A stretch of DNA of 64,000 nt, taken from assembly GCF_018137985.1 (NCBI RefSeq), contig NZ_CP073084.1, forward strand, positions 496,001 through 560,000, written 5' to 3'. Positions 33,288 through 41,024 of this stretch are shown in pieces. The notes beneath the pieces were generated by a model, which saw only the letters and a list, made by a program, of their open reading frames with translations, was not told the DNA's origin and searched no databases. Numbering within the stretch: the stretch's first letter is position 1; each line of letters opens with the position of its first letter. Origin of the DNA: Streptococcus oriscaviae (GTDB lineage: Bacteria > Bacillota > Bacilli > Lactobacillales > Streptococcaceae). A program made the translations under genes and the position numbers.

Positions 33288-33387
33288 AAAATCCCTTGCA
33301 AAAAACATCTCTTGGAGGCCTCCTAATTTCTATCATTTTTACGAAAGATTTTACCCCTAAAAAGAAGAAAAATAATGACAGAAAAGG

Positions 33388-33393
33388 TATAAT
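33388..33393 (+). promoter_or_regulatory. -10 element of the microprotein/permease operon
   Basis: TATAAT 27 bases upstream of the ATG at 33420; no good -35 is visible. Confidence 0.5.
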
Positions 33394-33419
33394 AGAAAAA
33401 AAACTATCTGGAGGCTCTT

Positions 33420-33554
33420 ATGGCAATTACCTATAAAAAAGAAGATGACTTGGAAAAAATTTTGGAGAAGTTTGCATCCTTTGACAAACTGGAAGAAATA
33501 GAATTTCCAGATCCAAAATCAAACCAAACTACTGACAAAGAAGATGTGAAATAA
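33420..33554 (+). CDS. Conserved 44-residue protein upstream of a permease
   Basis: A short frame (MAITYKKEDDLEKILEKFAS, then FDKLEEIEFPDP) with a strong GGAGG ribosome binding site seven bases before the ATG. The permease ATG follows after one base (TAAGATG), so they are one operon. It is acidic and has a helical start. It resembles what I recall as the SPJ_0845 family of small streptococcal proteins; this is from memory. Function unknown. Confidence 0.75.
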   Translation: MAITYKKEDDLEKILEKFASFDKLEEIEFPDPKSNQTTDKEDVK

Positions 33555-33555
33555 G

Positions 33556-34461
33556 ATGACCGACCTATTTCAAAACCTTCCCACTTCTATCTTACAAGCT
33601 GGGGCCATCTTTTTATCGATTATGATTGAGGCCCTACCCTTTGTTCTGATTGGCTCGATCATCTCAGGTTTCATCGAGGTCTATATCACACCAGATATGG
33701 TTCATCGCTACCTGCCCCAAAATAAATTTCTGCGGATTTTATTCGGTACCTTTATCGGCTTTATTTTCCCCTCCTGTGAGTGTGGCATCGTTCCCATTGT
33801 CAATCGACTATTGGAAAAAAAGGTACCCAACTATACTGCTATTCCCTTTCTGGCAACGGCACCTGTCATCAACCCCATCGTACTGTTTGCGACCTTCACT
33901 GCCTTTGGGAACTCCGTCAAGTTCGCCCTCTACCGTGCCTTGGGTTCCATTTTAGTGGCACTTGTTTTAGGGATTGTTCTTGCTTTTTTCCAGACAGACA
34001 GTATCCTCAAGGAAAATCAGATTCACCAGCATGAACACGACTTTTCCGATAAAAAAGGCTGGACCAAGGTTGGCTATGCCCTCATTCAAGCCATCGATGA
34101 ATTTTTTGACACAGGGCGTTACTTGGTCTTTGGCTGTCTGTTTGCGAGCTTAGTGCAGGTTTATGTACCTACTTCCGTCCTGACCACTATCGGTCACAAT
34201 CCGATAACAGCCATTCTCCTCATGATGGTTCTGGCCTTTTTGCTGTCGCTCTGCTCCGAAGCAGATGCTTTTATCGGCGCTTCCTTACTATCTAGCTTTG
34301 GCTTTGCTCCTGTCATGGCCTTTCTCATCATCGGTCCTATGATTGATATAAAAAACCTGCTAATGATGAAGCATTATTTTAAACCTCGCTTCATCCTGCA
34401 ATTTATCTGCTTGATTTCTCTGGTTATTCTAGGCTACTGTCTACTAATAGGAGGATTTTAG
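33556..34461 (+). CDS. Permease of the ArsP/DUF318 family
   Basis: Protein of 301 residues with about eight membrane segments. The family motif is seen as FIFPSCECGIVPIVNRLL near residues 75-92, with paired cysteines, and a second similar half contains LLSLCSEADAFIGASLL. Members include ArsP, a methylarsenite exporter, but most have no known substrate. The next gene starts directly at its stop codon. The pair with a TIGR03943 protein is the usual Gram-positive arrangement. Confidence 0.9.
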   Translation: MTDLFQNLPTSILQAGAIFLSIMIEALPFVLIGSIISGFIEVYITPDMVHRYLPQNKFLRILFGTFIGFIFPSCECGIVPIVNRLLEKKVPNYTAIPFLATAPVINPIVLFATFTAFGNSVKFALYRALGSILVALVLGIVLAFFQTDSILKENQIHQHEHDFSDKKGWTKVGYALIQAIDEFFDTGRYLVFGCLFASLVQVYVPTSVLTTIGHNPITAILLMMVLAFLLSLCSEADAFIGASLLSSFGFAPVMAFLIIGPMIDIKNLLMMKHYFKPRFILQFICLISLVILGYCLLIGGF

Positions 34462-35277
34462 ATGATTCGCTTTCTCATTTTAGCTGCTTATTTTGAAATG
34501 ACCATGTACTTATACGTTTCAGGTAAGCTAGATCAATATATCAATCTTCATTACAGTTATTTGGCCTACCTCTCTATGATTTTGTCCTTTATCCTTGCCA
34601 TCGTTCAATTGGTTGTCTGGATGAAACAAATAGAAACGCACAGCCATTTAACCAAAAAATCCGCTAAAGTAGCCAGCATTGGCCTCCTTCTTCTCCCTTT
34701 AATTGTTGCCTGGCTTTTCCCGACAGTCAGTCTGGACTCTGCGACGGTTTCTGCCAAGGGCTACCACTTCCCTTTGGCCGCTGAAAACGACACACAAACT
34801 CAGGCACAAGAAGGAACAAGCGTTCAATATCTAAAACCGGATACTTCTGTTTACTTTACCAAATCTGCCTATCAGACAGAGATGCGCAAGGTAGCAGACC
34901 GCTATCTTGCAAGTGACCATATCCAAGTGACCAGCGAAAATTATATGGAAGTGATGGAAGCCATCTACGACTATCCTGATGAGTTTGTCGGAAAGACCAT
35001 TGAGATGGTTGGCTTTGTCTACAACGACCCAGAAAATCCTCATCAAGTCTTTCTTTTTCGATTTGGTATCATCCACTGCATTGCGGACTCGGGAGTCTAT
35101 GGCCTTTTGGCAACGGGGCTTCAAGAAAACTTCACAGACAATAGCTGGGTGAAGGTGAGCGGTACCATCAAGGTTGCCTACCACAGCTCACTCAAGCAAG
35201 CCTTACCGACTATTGATGTTTCAACAATTCAAGAAGTCCAACAACCTAAAAACCCCTATGTCTATCGTATTTTCTAA
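34462..35277 (+). CDS. TIGR03943 family protein (permease partner)
   Basis: Protein of 271 residues. Three hydrophobic segments lie in the first 95 residues (about 2-18, 32-52, 72-88). A soluble C-terminal domain follows, with the conserved pattern YDYPDEFVGKTIEMVGFVYNDP, then FRFGIIHCIADSGVYGLL and WVKVSGTI. The family (DUF1980) is found next to ArsP/DUF318 permeases; the C-terminal domain has an OB-fold look. Function unknown. The zero-base gap to the permease implies tight coupling. Confidence 0.88.
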   Translation: MIRFLILAAYFEMTMYLYVSGKLDQYINLHYSYLAYLSMILSFILAIVQLVVWMKQIETHSHLTKKSAKVASIGLLLLPLIVAWLFPTVSLDSATVSAKGYHFPLAAENDTQTQAQEGTSVQYLKPDTSVYFTKSAYQTEMRKVADRYLASDHIQVTSENYMEVMEAIYDYPDEFVGKTIEMVGFVYNDPENPHQVFLFRFGIIHCIADSGVYGLLATGLQENFTDNSWVKVSGTIKVAYHSSLKQALPTIDVSTIQEVQQPKNPYVYRIF

Positions 35278-35317
35278 GAAAAAAGTGGAAATTCCAAGTG
35301 AATTTTCTGACAATTTA

Positions 35318-35326
35318 TGCTATAAT
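35318..35326 (+). promoter_or_regulatory. zwf promoter
   Basis: Extended -10 TGC-TATAAT (hexamer 35321-35326), 30 bases upstream of the ATG. The -35 is weak. Confidence 0.6.
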
Positions 35327-35356
35327 AAGACCTATACTACAGATTGGAAATGAGTT

Positions 35357-36844
35357 ATGACAGCACACGTTTTGTTTACAATTTTTGGAGCCAGTGGCGA
35401 TCTGGCTAAACGCAAGCTTTACCCTTCGCTCTTTCGCCTCTATAAGGCTGGACATTTGGGAGAGCATTTTGCCGTTATCGGTACTGCCCGTAGACCTTGG
35501 ACCAAGGAGTTTTTTGAGCAGATTGTGATTGAATCTCTAGGTGATTTACCTGATAATTCACGCCAAGCTCATGCCTTTGCCAGCCATTTCTACTACCAAA
35601 GTCATGATGTCAACGACACAGAGCATTATGTGGCTCTGCGTAATCTGCAAAAAGAACTGGGCCAACAGTACGACACTCAGAATAACAAAGTTTTCTTCTT
35701 ATCCATGGCTCCAGAGTTTTTCGGTACAATCGCTCGCCATCTCAAGTCGGAACAGATTGTGGATGGTCAAGGGTTCGAGCGGCTTATCATCGAAAAGCCT
35801 TTCGGTACTAGCCTTGAAACAGCGACCCAGCTTAACAATGAACTGTCCGAAACCTTTGAGGAAAATCAAATCTACCGCATCGACCATTATCTAGGCAAGG
35901 AGATGGTGCAGAATATCTTTGCTGTCCGCTTTGCCAATATCATCTTTGAGCATATCTGGAACCGCGACTACATCGAGAGTGTCCAAATTAGCTTTGCAGA
36001 GTCTATCGGCGTTGAAGATCGAGGCGGTTACTACGACCATTCAGGAGCCCTCAAAGATATGGTACAGAACCACGTCCTGCAAGTTTTGTCACTGCTTGCC
36101 ATGGACAAGCCTGCAAGTTTTAGCGAGCAAGATGTCCGCGCTGAAAAAATCAAGGTCTTCCAAAGTCTCAAACAACAAACGGACCAAGAGATTAAGCAAA
36201 ACTTTATCCGAGGTCAATATACAGCTGGTTCAATTGATGGCAAGGATTATCCTGCCTATCTGGATGAGGCCAATATCCAGGAAAATTCACAGACCGAAAC
36301 ATACGCAGGTGGTGTCTTCTTCGTTGATACAGACCGCTTCCGTGACATTCCCTTCTTCTTCCGTACTGGCAAGCGCCTGACAGAAAAAGGAACCCGTGTC
36401 ACCATTATCTTCAAACAGGCAGAAGATATTTTCGGTCAGCATTCTGAGCGCAATGTCTTGACCATCTATATCCAACCAACTGAGGGCTTCTCCTTGTCCA
36501 TTAACGGCAAAGAGGTCGGTTCTCACTTTGCTCTAACACCAGCCAAGCTGGATTTCCGCCACAATGCCACAGCTCTGGGCAACTCACCAGAAGCCTACGA
36601 AAAACTCTTCTTCGACGTCTTGAAGGGGGATTCAACCAACTTCAGTCACTGGGAGGAAGTTAAGGCTAGCTGGACATTGATTGACCGCATTGTTGCTCTC
36701 TGGCAAGACAACCAAGTGCCGCTTCACCTCTATCCGGCAGGAACCATGGGCCCACAGGCTGCCTTTGACTTGTTGGAAAGCTATGGTAGCCAGTGGATTT
36801 GGACACCAGATGTCTGGTACCGTGAACGAGGCTTACTAAAATAA
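35357..36844 (+). CDS. zwf: Glucose-6-phosphate 1-dehydrogenase
   Basis: Protein of 495 residues, full length. It oxidises glucose 6-phosphate to 6-phosphogluconolactone with NADP, the entry to the pentose phosphate pathway. The NADP-binding FGASGDLAKRKLYPSL is at the N terminus, and the substrate motif RIDHYLGKEMVQN contains the catalytic His. In pneumococcus zwf is under GlnR control; I see no GlnR box here. Monocistronic with its own terminator. Confidence 0.98.
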   Translation: MTAHVLFTIFGASGDLAKRKLYPSLFRLYKAGHLGEHFAVIGTARRPWTKEFFEQIVIESLGDLPDNSRQAHAFASHFYYQSHDVNDTEHYVALRNLQKELGQQYDTQNNKVFFLSMAPEFFGTIARHLKSEQIVDGQGFERLIIEKPFGTSLETATQLNNELSETFEENQIYRIDHYLGKEMVQNIFAVRFANIIFEHIWNRDYIESVQISFAESIGVEDRGGYYDHSGALKDMVQNHVLQVLSLLAMDKPASFSEQDVRAEKIKVFQSLKQQTDQEIKQNFIRGQYTAGSIDGKDYPAYLDEANIQENSQTETYAGGVFFVDTDRFRDIPFFFRTGKRLTEKGTRVTIIFKQAEDIFGQHSERNVLTIYIQPTEGFSLSINGKEVGSHFALTPAKLDFRHNATALGNSPEAYEKLFFDVLKGDSTNFSHWEEVKASWTLIDRIVALWQDNQVPLHLYPAGTMGPQAAFDLLESYGSQWIWTPDVWYRERGLLK

Positions 36845-36850
36845 AACAAG

Positions 36851-36875
36851 AAAACTGGAGCATTCCAGTTTTTTT
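36851..36875 (+). terminator. zwf terminator
   Basis: AAAACTGGA pairs with TCCAGTTTT around GCAT, with TTT after it. The alkD-like ATG is 13 bases beyond, so its ribosome binding site abuts the hairpin and read-through may feed it. Confidence 0.85.
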
Positions 36876-36887
36876 AGGAGATATACA

Positions 36888-37565
36888 ATGACACCTATTC
36901 TTTCAGAAATCTTGATGGCTCTTGAGAAAGCGAGCCATACAGGCACGCTCAAACGCTATGAAAAACTAAATGAAACCAAGCCTTATTATGGTGTTCCTAT
37001 GGGAGCCATCTCTAGCTTGGCCAAACACTATAAGAATCAATTTGACCTCTTTATTCCCCTTTGGCAAACAGGGGTGTTAGAGGCTCAGTATCTGGCTATT
37101 CAAATCGCCAAGAGTAAACCTGATCAACTGAGCAAGGAGGACTTACAAACCTGCTTGGAGGAATCGGTTTCCCAAAATGTCCTTGATAAGTTTGCCAGTC
37201 TGATCTTAGCCAAACGCAAAGATAGCAAAGAATGGGAAACTGTTCTTCTTTCCCAAACCCAACCCATCTTTCAACGCTTGGGCTGGTTTCTGCGTGCCAA
37301 ATACTTTGCGGGTAAAACAGCCAACTCAGAAGAAATTGAACAAACCTTGGATACCATTTTCACTCAACTGCAGTCTGCCCACCCTCTTGTACAATGGACC
37401 ATGAATCAGTGCTTGGTCGAAATTGCTGTTGCCTATCCTCCTTATCTAGATAAGGCACTGACCATCGGTAAAGACCTCGCTGTGTACGCTGATATGAAAG
37501 TGGCTAAGGGCTGTACTTCTGCCTATGCACCAGATTGGATTGAGGCGCTTTTACGGAGGAAATAA
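36888..37565 (+). CDS. DNA alkylation repair protein (AlkD-like)
   Basis: Protein of 225 residues, all helical and consisting of HEAT-like repeats. It begins LSEILMALEKASHTGTLKRYEKLNE, with YGVPMGAISSLAKHYK as the family start and TMNQCLVEIAVAYPPYLDKAL and GCTSAYAPDWIEALLRRK at the end. AlkD-type glycosylases remove N3- and N7-alkylated purines, but this branch is not characterised. The GNAT gene follows after two bases. Confidence 0.85.
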   Translation: MTPILSEILMALEKASHTGTLKRYEKLNETKPYYGVPMGAISSLAKHYKNQFDLFIPLWQTGVLEAQYLAIQIAKSKPDQLSKEDLQTCLEESVSQNVLDKFASLILAKRKDSKEWETVLLSQTQPIFQRLGWFLRAKYFAGKTANSEEIEQTLDTIFTQLQSAHPLVQWTMNQCLVEIAVAYPPYLDKALTIGKDLAVYADMKVAKGCTSAYAPDWIEALLRRK

Positions 37566-37567
37566 GA

Positions 37568-38128
37568 ATGGAGCATAAAGGAACCCAAACCTTAGAAACA
37601 GACCGTCTACTTCTGCGTCCCTTTCAGGTAAAGGATGCAACAGATGTTTATCAAAACTGGACTTCAGATGAGAAAGTCACTACATACTTAACCTGGCAAA
37701 GGCATCAAGCTCTTAAAGATACGGAAGACTATGTCCAATTCTGCACCCAATCCTACTCACAGGAAACATCTTACAGATGGATTATCGAGCTCAAAGAAAG
37801 CAAACAAGTAATCGGAGACATTTCTGTTGTCGGACTGGATGAAAAAGTCCAAGCTGCCGAACTGGGCTGGGTACTTGGCAGTAGGTGGTGGGGACAAGGC
37901 TATATGCCAGAAGCCCTTGAGGCAGTAAGCCGCTTTTTACTTGAAGAAGTCGGTTGTTTACGTATTGTTGCTGTCCATGATACGGAAAACACCCCCTCTG
38001 GTCGTGTCATGAAAAAAGTGGGTATGACCTATGAGGGTACGCTTCGTCAAGCAGCAAGAAACAATCGCGGCATTGTCGATATTGCTGTCTATTCCCTTCT
38101 CAACACTGACAAAAACAAAAGCCGTTAG
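37568..38128 (+). CDS. GNAT family N-acetyltransferase (RimJ/RimL type)
   Basis: Protein of 186 residues. TLETDRLLLRPFQVKDATDVYQNW at the N terminus and AELGWVLGSRWWGQGYMPEALEAV with the acetyl-CoA pyrophosphate loop place it in the RimJ/RimL (Acetyltransf_3) group. The acceptor substrate is unknown. It is two bases behind the AlkD-like gene and probably co-transcribed. Confidence 0.88.
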   Translation: MEHKGTQTLETDRLLLRPFQVKDATDVYQNWTSDEKVTTYLTWQRHQALKDTEDYVQFCTQSYSQETSYRWIIELKESKQVIGDISVVGLDEKVQAAELGWVLGSRWWGQGYMPEALEAVSRFLLEEVGCLRIVAVHDTENTPSGRVMKKVGMTYEGTLRQAARNNRGIVDIAVYSLLNTDKNKSR

Positions 38129-38156
38129 TTCAATCTGAGCTAACGACTTTCTTTTT
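38117..38156. terminator. Bidirectional terminator between the GNAT gene and ftsY
   Basis: AAAGCCGTTAG and CTAACGACTTT pair with one mismatch around an 11-base loop, overlapping the GNAT stop. T runs follow on the plus side (CTTTTT) and on the minus side. Confidence 0.75.
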
Positions 38157-39411
38157 ATACAAGACCTTCAAGCAAACCGCGCATAAATTCTTCTGATTTG
38201 AATTCGCCAATGTCGTCAATTTTCTCACCAAAACCAATCAACTTCACTGGAACATCCAGCTCCTGACGGATAGCAAGGACAACACCACCACGCGCAGTAC
38301 CGTCCAATTTGGTCAAAACCAAACCGGTCAGCGGTGTAATTTTTGAGAATTCCTTGGCCTGACTTAGAGCATTTTGACCTGTTGAGGCATCAAGGGCCAA
38401 TAAGGTTTCATGCGGAGCATCTGGAATCGTTCGTTTGATGATGCGGCCAATCTTTTCCAATTCGGCCATGAGATGGTCTTTGTTCTGAAGACGACCTGCT
38501 GTATCAATCATCAAAATATCCACACCCTCTGCAAGGGCTCTTTCAACACCATCATAAACAACACTGGCCGGGTCTGATTTTTCAGGCCCTGTTACAACAG
38601 GAGCATCTACACGGCGACCCCATTCAACCAACTGAGCAACCGCTCCAGCACGGAAGGTATCGGCAGCAACCAGCATGACTTTCTTGCCTGCTTGTTTGTA
38701 CTTATAGGCTAGCTTGCCGATAGAGGTGGTCTTACCGACACCATTGACACCGACAAAAAGCATGACTGTCAAACCAGACTGAAAATTGATTTTTTCACTG
38801 AACTGGCCATCTTTTTCATAAATATCAACTAGCTTTTCGATAATTAGACGCCGTAGGTCTTCCGTCTTCTTGGCATTTTGTAGTTTTGCCTCATAACGTA
38901 GATCCTCTGTCAAGGTTGATGCTACCTGCACGCCCACGTCTGACAAAATCAGCAATTCTTCTAATTCATCAAAGAAATCTTCATCTACTGATCGGAAGTT
39001 TGCAAAAAATTCATTTAGTCGGGCTCCGAAACCTGTACGGGTCTTTTTCAGCGTGCGTTGGTACTTGTCCTGCTCACTTTCTTGAGCAACTTGCGCGGGC
39101 TCTGAAAGCAGCTCTTCCTTAGCTTTGGTTTGAACAGCAGGATCTAGACCTAATTCTTGTGCTTCTTTGACACGAGCTGCGGCAGCTTCCTTAGCTGCAT
39201 AATACTGAGCCATCATGTCCAAGGTTCGCTGTTTTTGTTCCTCTTGCTCAGCTGTCAATGTTGAGTCGGCTACTTCTTCAGGAGCGGCATGTTCTTGTTC
39301 TGGCTCAACCTGTTCAGCTTCTTCTGACTGGATAGCTTCAAGCTCTTCAACCGCTTCTGCCTGTTTTTCTTCTTGAGCCCCTTGTCCAAATAATCGTTCA
39401 AATAATCCCAT
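38155..39411 (-). CDS. ftsY: Signal recognition particle receptor FtsY
   Basis: Protein of 418 residues. An acidic, Glu-rich A domain spans about residues 10-110, then the NG GTPase domain: G1 GVNGVGKTTSIGKLA, G3 MIDTAGRLQNK, and G4 TKLDGTARGGV. FtsY receives ribosome-nascent chain complexes from SRP at the membrane. It is last of the rnc-smc-HAD-HAD-ftsY operon, two bases after the upstream gene. Confidence 0.98.
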   Translation of the reverse strand: MGLFERLFGQGAQEEKQAEAVEELEAIQSEEAEQVEPEQEHAAPEEVADSTLTAEQEEQKQRTLDMMAQYYAAKEAAAARVKEAQELGLDPAVQTKAKEELLSEPAQVAQESEQDKYQRTLKKTRTGFGARLNEFFANFRSVDEDFFDELEELLILSDVGVQVASTLTEDLRYEAKLQNAKKTEDLRRLIIEKLVDIYEKDGQFSEKINFQSGLTVMLFVGVNGVGKTTSIGKLAYKYKQAGKKVMLVAADTFRAGAVAQLVEWGRRVDAPVVTGPEKSDPASVVYDGVERALAEGVDILMIDTAGRLQNKDHLMAELEKIGRIIKRTIPDAPHETLLALDASTGQNALSQAKEFSKITPLTGLVLTKLDGTARGGVVLAIRQELDVPVKLIGFGEKIDDIGEFKSEEFMRGLLEGLV

Positions 39412-39412
39412 A

Positions 39413-40225
39413 TTAGCCCTCGCTTAATACATAGTTTTCAATTACCCAAGCAATGCCATCTTCGTCGTTGGTTTTGGGTAGGATCAGTTTGGCAGCTGAC
39501 TTGATTTCGTCTGTCGCATTTGCCATCGCTACACCCATCCCAGCCCATTCAATCATAGAAAGGTCGTTGCCTTCATCTCCACAGGCCATAACCTCTGACT
39601 GGTCAATCCCGAGGTGCTTAATCAACTTTGCCAGACCATTTGCCTTATGGACACCCTTAGGACTCCATTCTAGCAAAATATCCCGCGACTTGAAAATTTC
39701 AAAACGCTCATACAGTTCCGCAGGAATTTTCGGAATCTGTCCATCCAGAAAATCCGCAGCAACCGCCGATACTGCCTTGTTATAGACAAAGTCTTCCGGC
39801 ATTTCTTCGTCGCTGGTTATGATTTTATTGAGCAATGGGTTGCAGGTTAGATAAAGGGATTCATGAGCTGACGGTAGTGAGTAGACATCGCCACCGTAAA
39901 GGACGTCTAGCGGCAAATCCAATTTATTGGTCACTTGACGAATAGCACGGACATCCTCAATACTAAAACCGATTTTATCCAAGATTCGGCCTGTATTTTC
40001 CTGTACTAACCCACCATTAAAGGTGATGGAGTACTGATTTTCTCCTAGCAGTTCTAACTCTTCCAAAAAAGTACCGATAGCCTGAAGTGGACGCCCAGTG
40101 GTTAAGACAACATAGGCTCCCTGTTGGCGTGCTGCCCGCAGAGCTTTTTTATTAGCTTCTGTAATGCGTTTGTCCGATGTCAGAAGTGTACCATCTAAAT
40201 CTAGCGCAATCAATTTAATTGCCAT
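39413..40225 (-). CDS. Cof-type HAD phosphatase (first of two)
   Basis: Protein of 270 residues. Motif I LIALDLDGTLLTSDKRI, motif II VLTTGRPLQAI, and motif IV ACGDEGNDLSMIEWAG, with a C2-type cap between. Cof phosphatases act on sugar phosphates, FMN or pyridoxal phosphate with little specificity. It overlaps the upstream HAD gene by 11 bases and is followed after one base by ftsY. Confidence 0.92.
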   Translation of the reverse strand: MAIKLIALDLDGTLLTSDKRITEANKKALRAARQQGAYVVLTTGRPLQAIGTFLEELELLGENQYSITFNGGLVQENTGRILDKIGFSIEDVRAIRQVTNKLDLPLDVLYGGDVYSLPSAHESLYLTCNPLLNKIITSDEEMPEDFVYNKAVSAVAADFLDGQIPKIPAELYERFEIFKSRDILLEWSPKGVHKANGLAKLIKHLGIDQSEVMACGDEGNDLSMIEWAGMGVAMANATDEIKSAAKLILPKTNDEDGIAWVIENYVLSEG

Positions 40226-41024
40226 TTACTTCCTCCTCTAAATAGCCTAAAACCGCCTCGTCGTTGCAATGCCCGATAACTTGATCTGCAAGCGTCTTAA
40301 CTTCCTCTCTTGCATTTGCTGTTGCAACAGCGTGACCTGCAAAGGCCATCATATCCAAATCATTTTGGTTGTCGCCAAAAGCTACCACATTTTGTTTTGT
40401 TACTCCAAGATGGACACAAAGATGGCTTAAACCAACTGACTTATTTGAGCCGGGCGGGATTATATCAATATTGTCAAATCCCGTTGTCATGGCTGTTATC
40501 CCCTCAAACGAGTCATTTATCCACTGTCTAGCATCGTCCATTTCCTCAGGGGAGAATTTAGCATTCAGCTTTATGATGTCTTCTTGAACCTCTTTAAAAG
40601 AGTCTACCAAGTGGAAATGGGAGTAATAATTGGTCATGGCTTCCAAGAATTGAGAGTCTGCATTTTTCAATAAATAGAACTGTTCGCGACCAGATAAAAT
40701 CATGGCCCGACTGCTTCCGTACGGACCAGCATCAATTCCGTCAATAATCGGGAGATAAACCTCAGGGGGAATGGGGTCATCCATAAAAACGGTCTGTCCC
40801 TGATACTCCACGATAGAACCGTTTTCTGCCACAAAGCCAATCTCGTCTACGAAATCTTCAAAAACGAGCTTAAGACTTTGTATCGACCGTCCACTAGCAG
40901 CTACAAACAAGTAGCCTCTTTCCTTGAATTGGTCAATTAGACGACGAAACCGTTTCTTATCATAACCATGGTCCTCCCTCAAGAAGGTGCCATCCATATC
41001 GGCTGCAAAAATCTTTTTTATCAT
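40215..41024 (-). CDS. Cof-type HAD phosphatase (second of two)
   Basis: Protein of 269 residues. Motif I is IFAADMDGTFLREDHGY, motif II LFVAASGRSIQSL, and motif IV AFGDNQNDLDMMAFAG. It is a paralogue of the next gene but differs strongly in the cap domain. Its ATG overlaps the smc stop (ATGA), indicating coupled translation. Substrate unknown. Confidence 0.92.
   Translation of the reverse strand: MIKKIFAADMDGTFLREDHGYDKKRFRRLIDQFKERGYLFVAASGRSIQSLKLVFEDFVDEIGFVAENGSIVEYQGQTVFMDDPIPPEVYLPIIDGIDAGPYGSSRAMILSGREQFYLLKNADSQFLEAMTNYYSHFHLVDSFKEVQEDIIKLNAKFSPEEMDDARQWINDSFEGITAMTTGFDNIDIIPPGSNKSVGLSHLCVHLGVTKQNVVAFGDNQNDLDMMAFAGHAVATANAREEVKTLADQVIGHCNDEAVLGYLEEEVNGN

Noticed and set aside
35278..35356. 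GlnR box upstream of zwf
   Set aside because: Looked for because pneumococcal zwf is a GlnR target; no TGTNA-N7-TNACA match was found in this gap.
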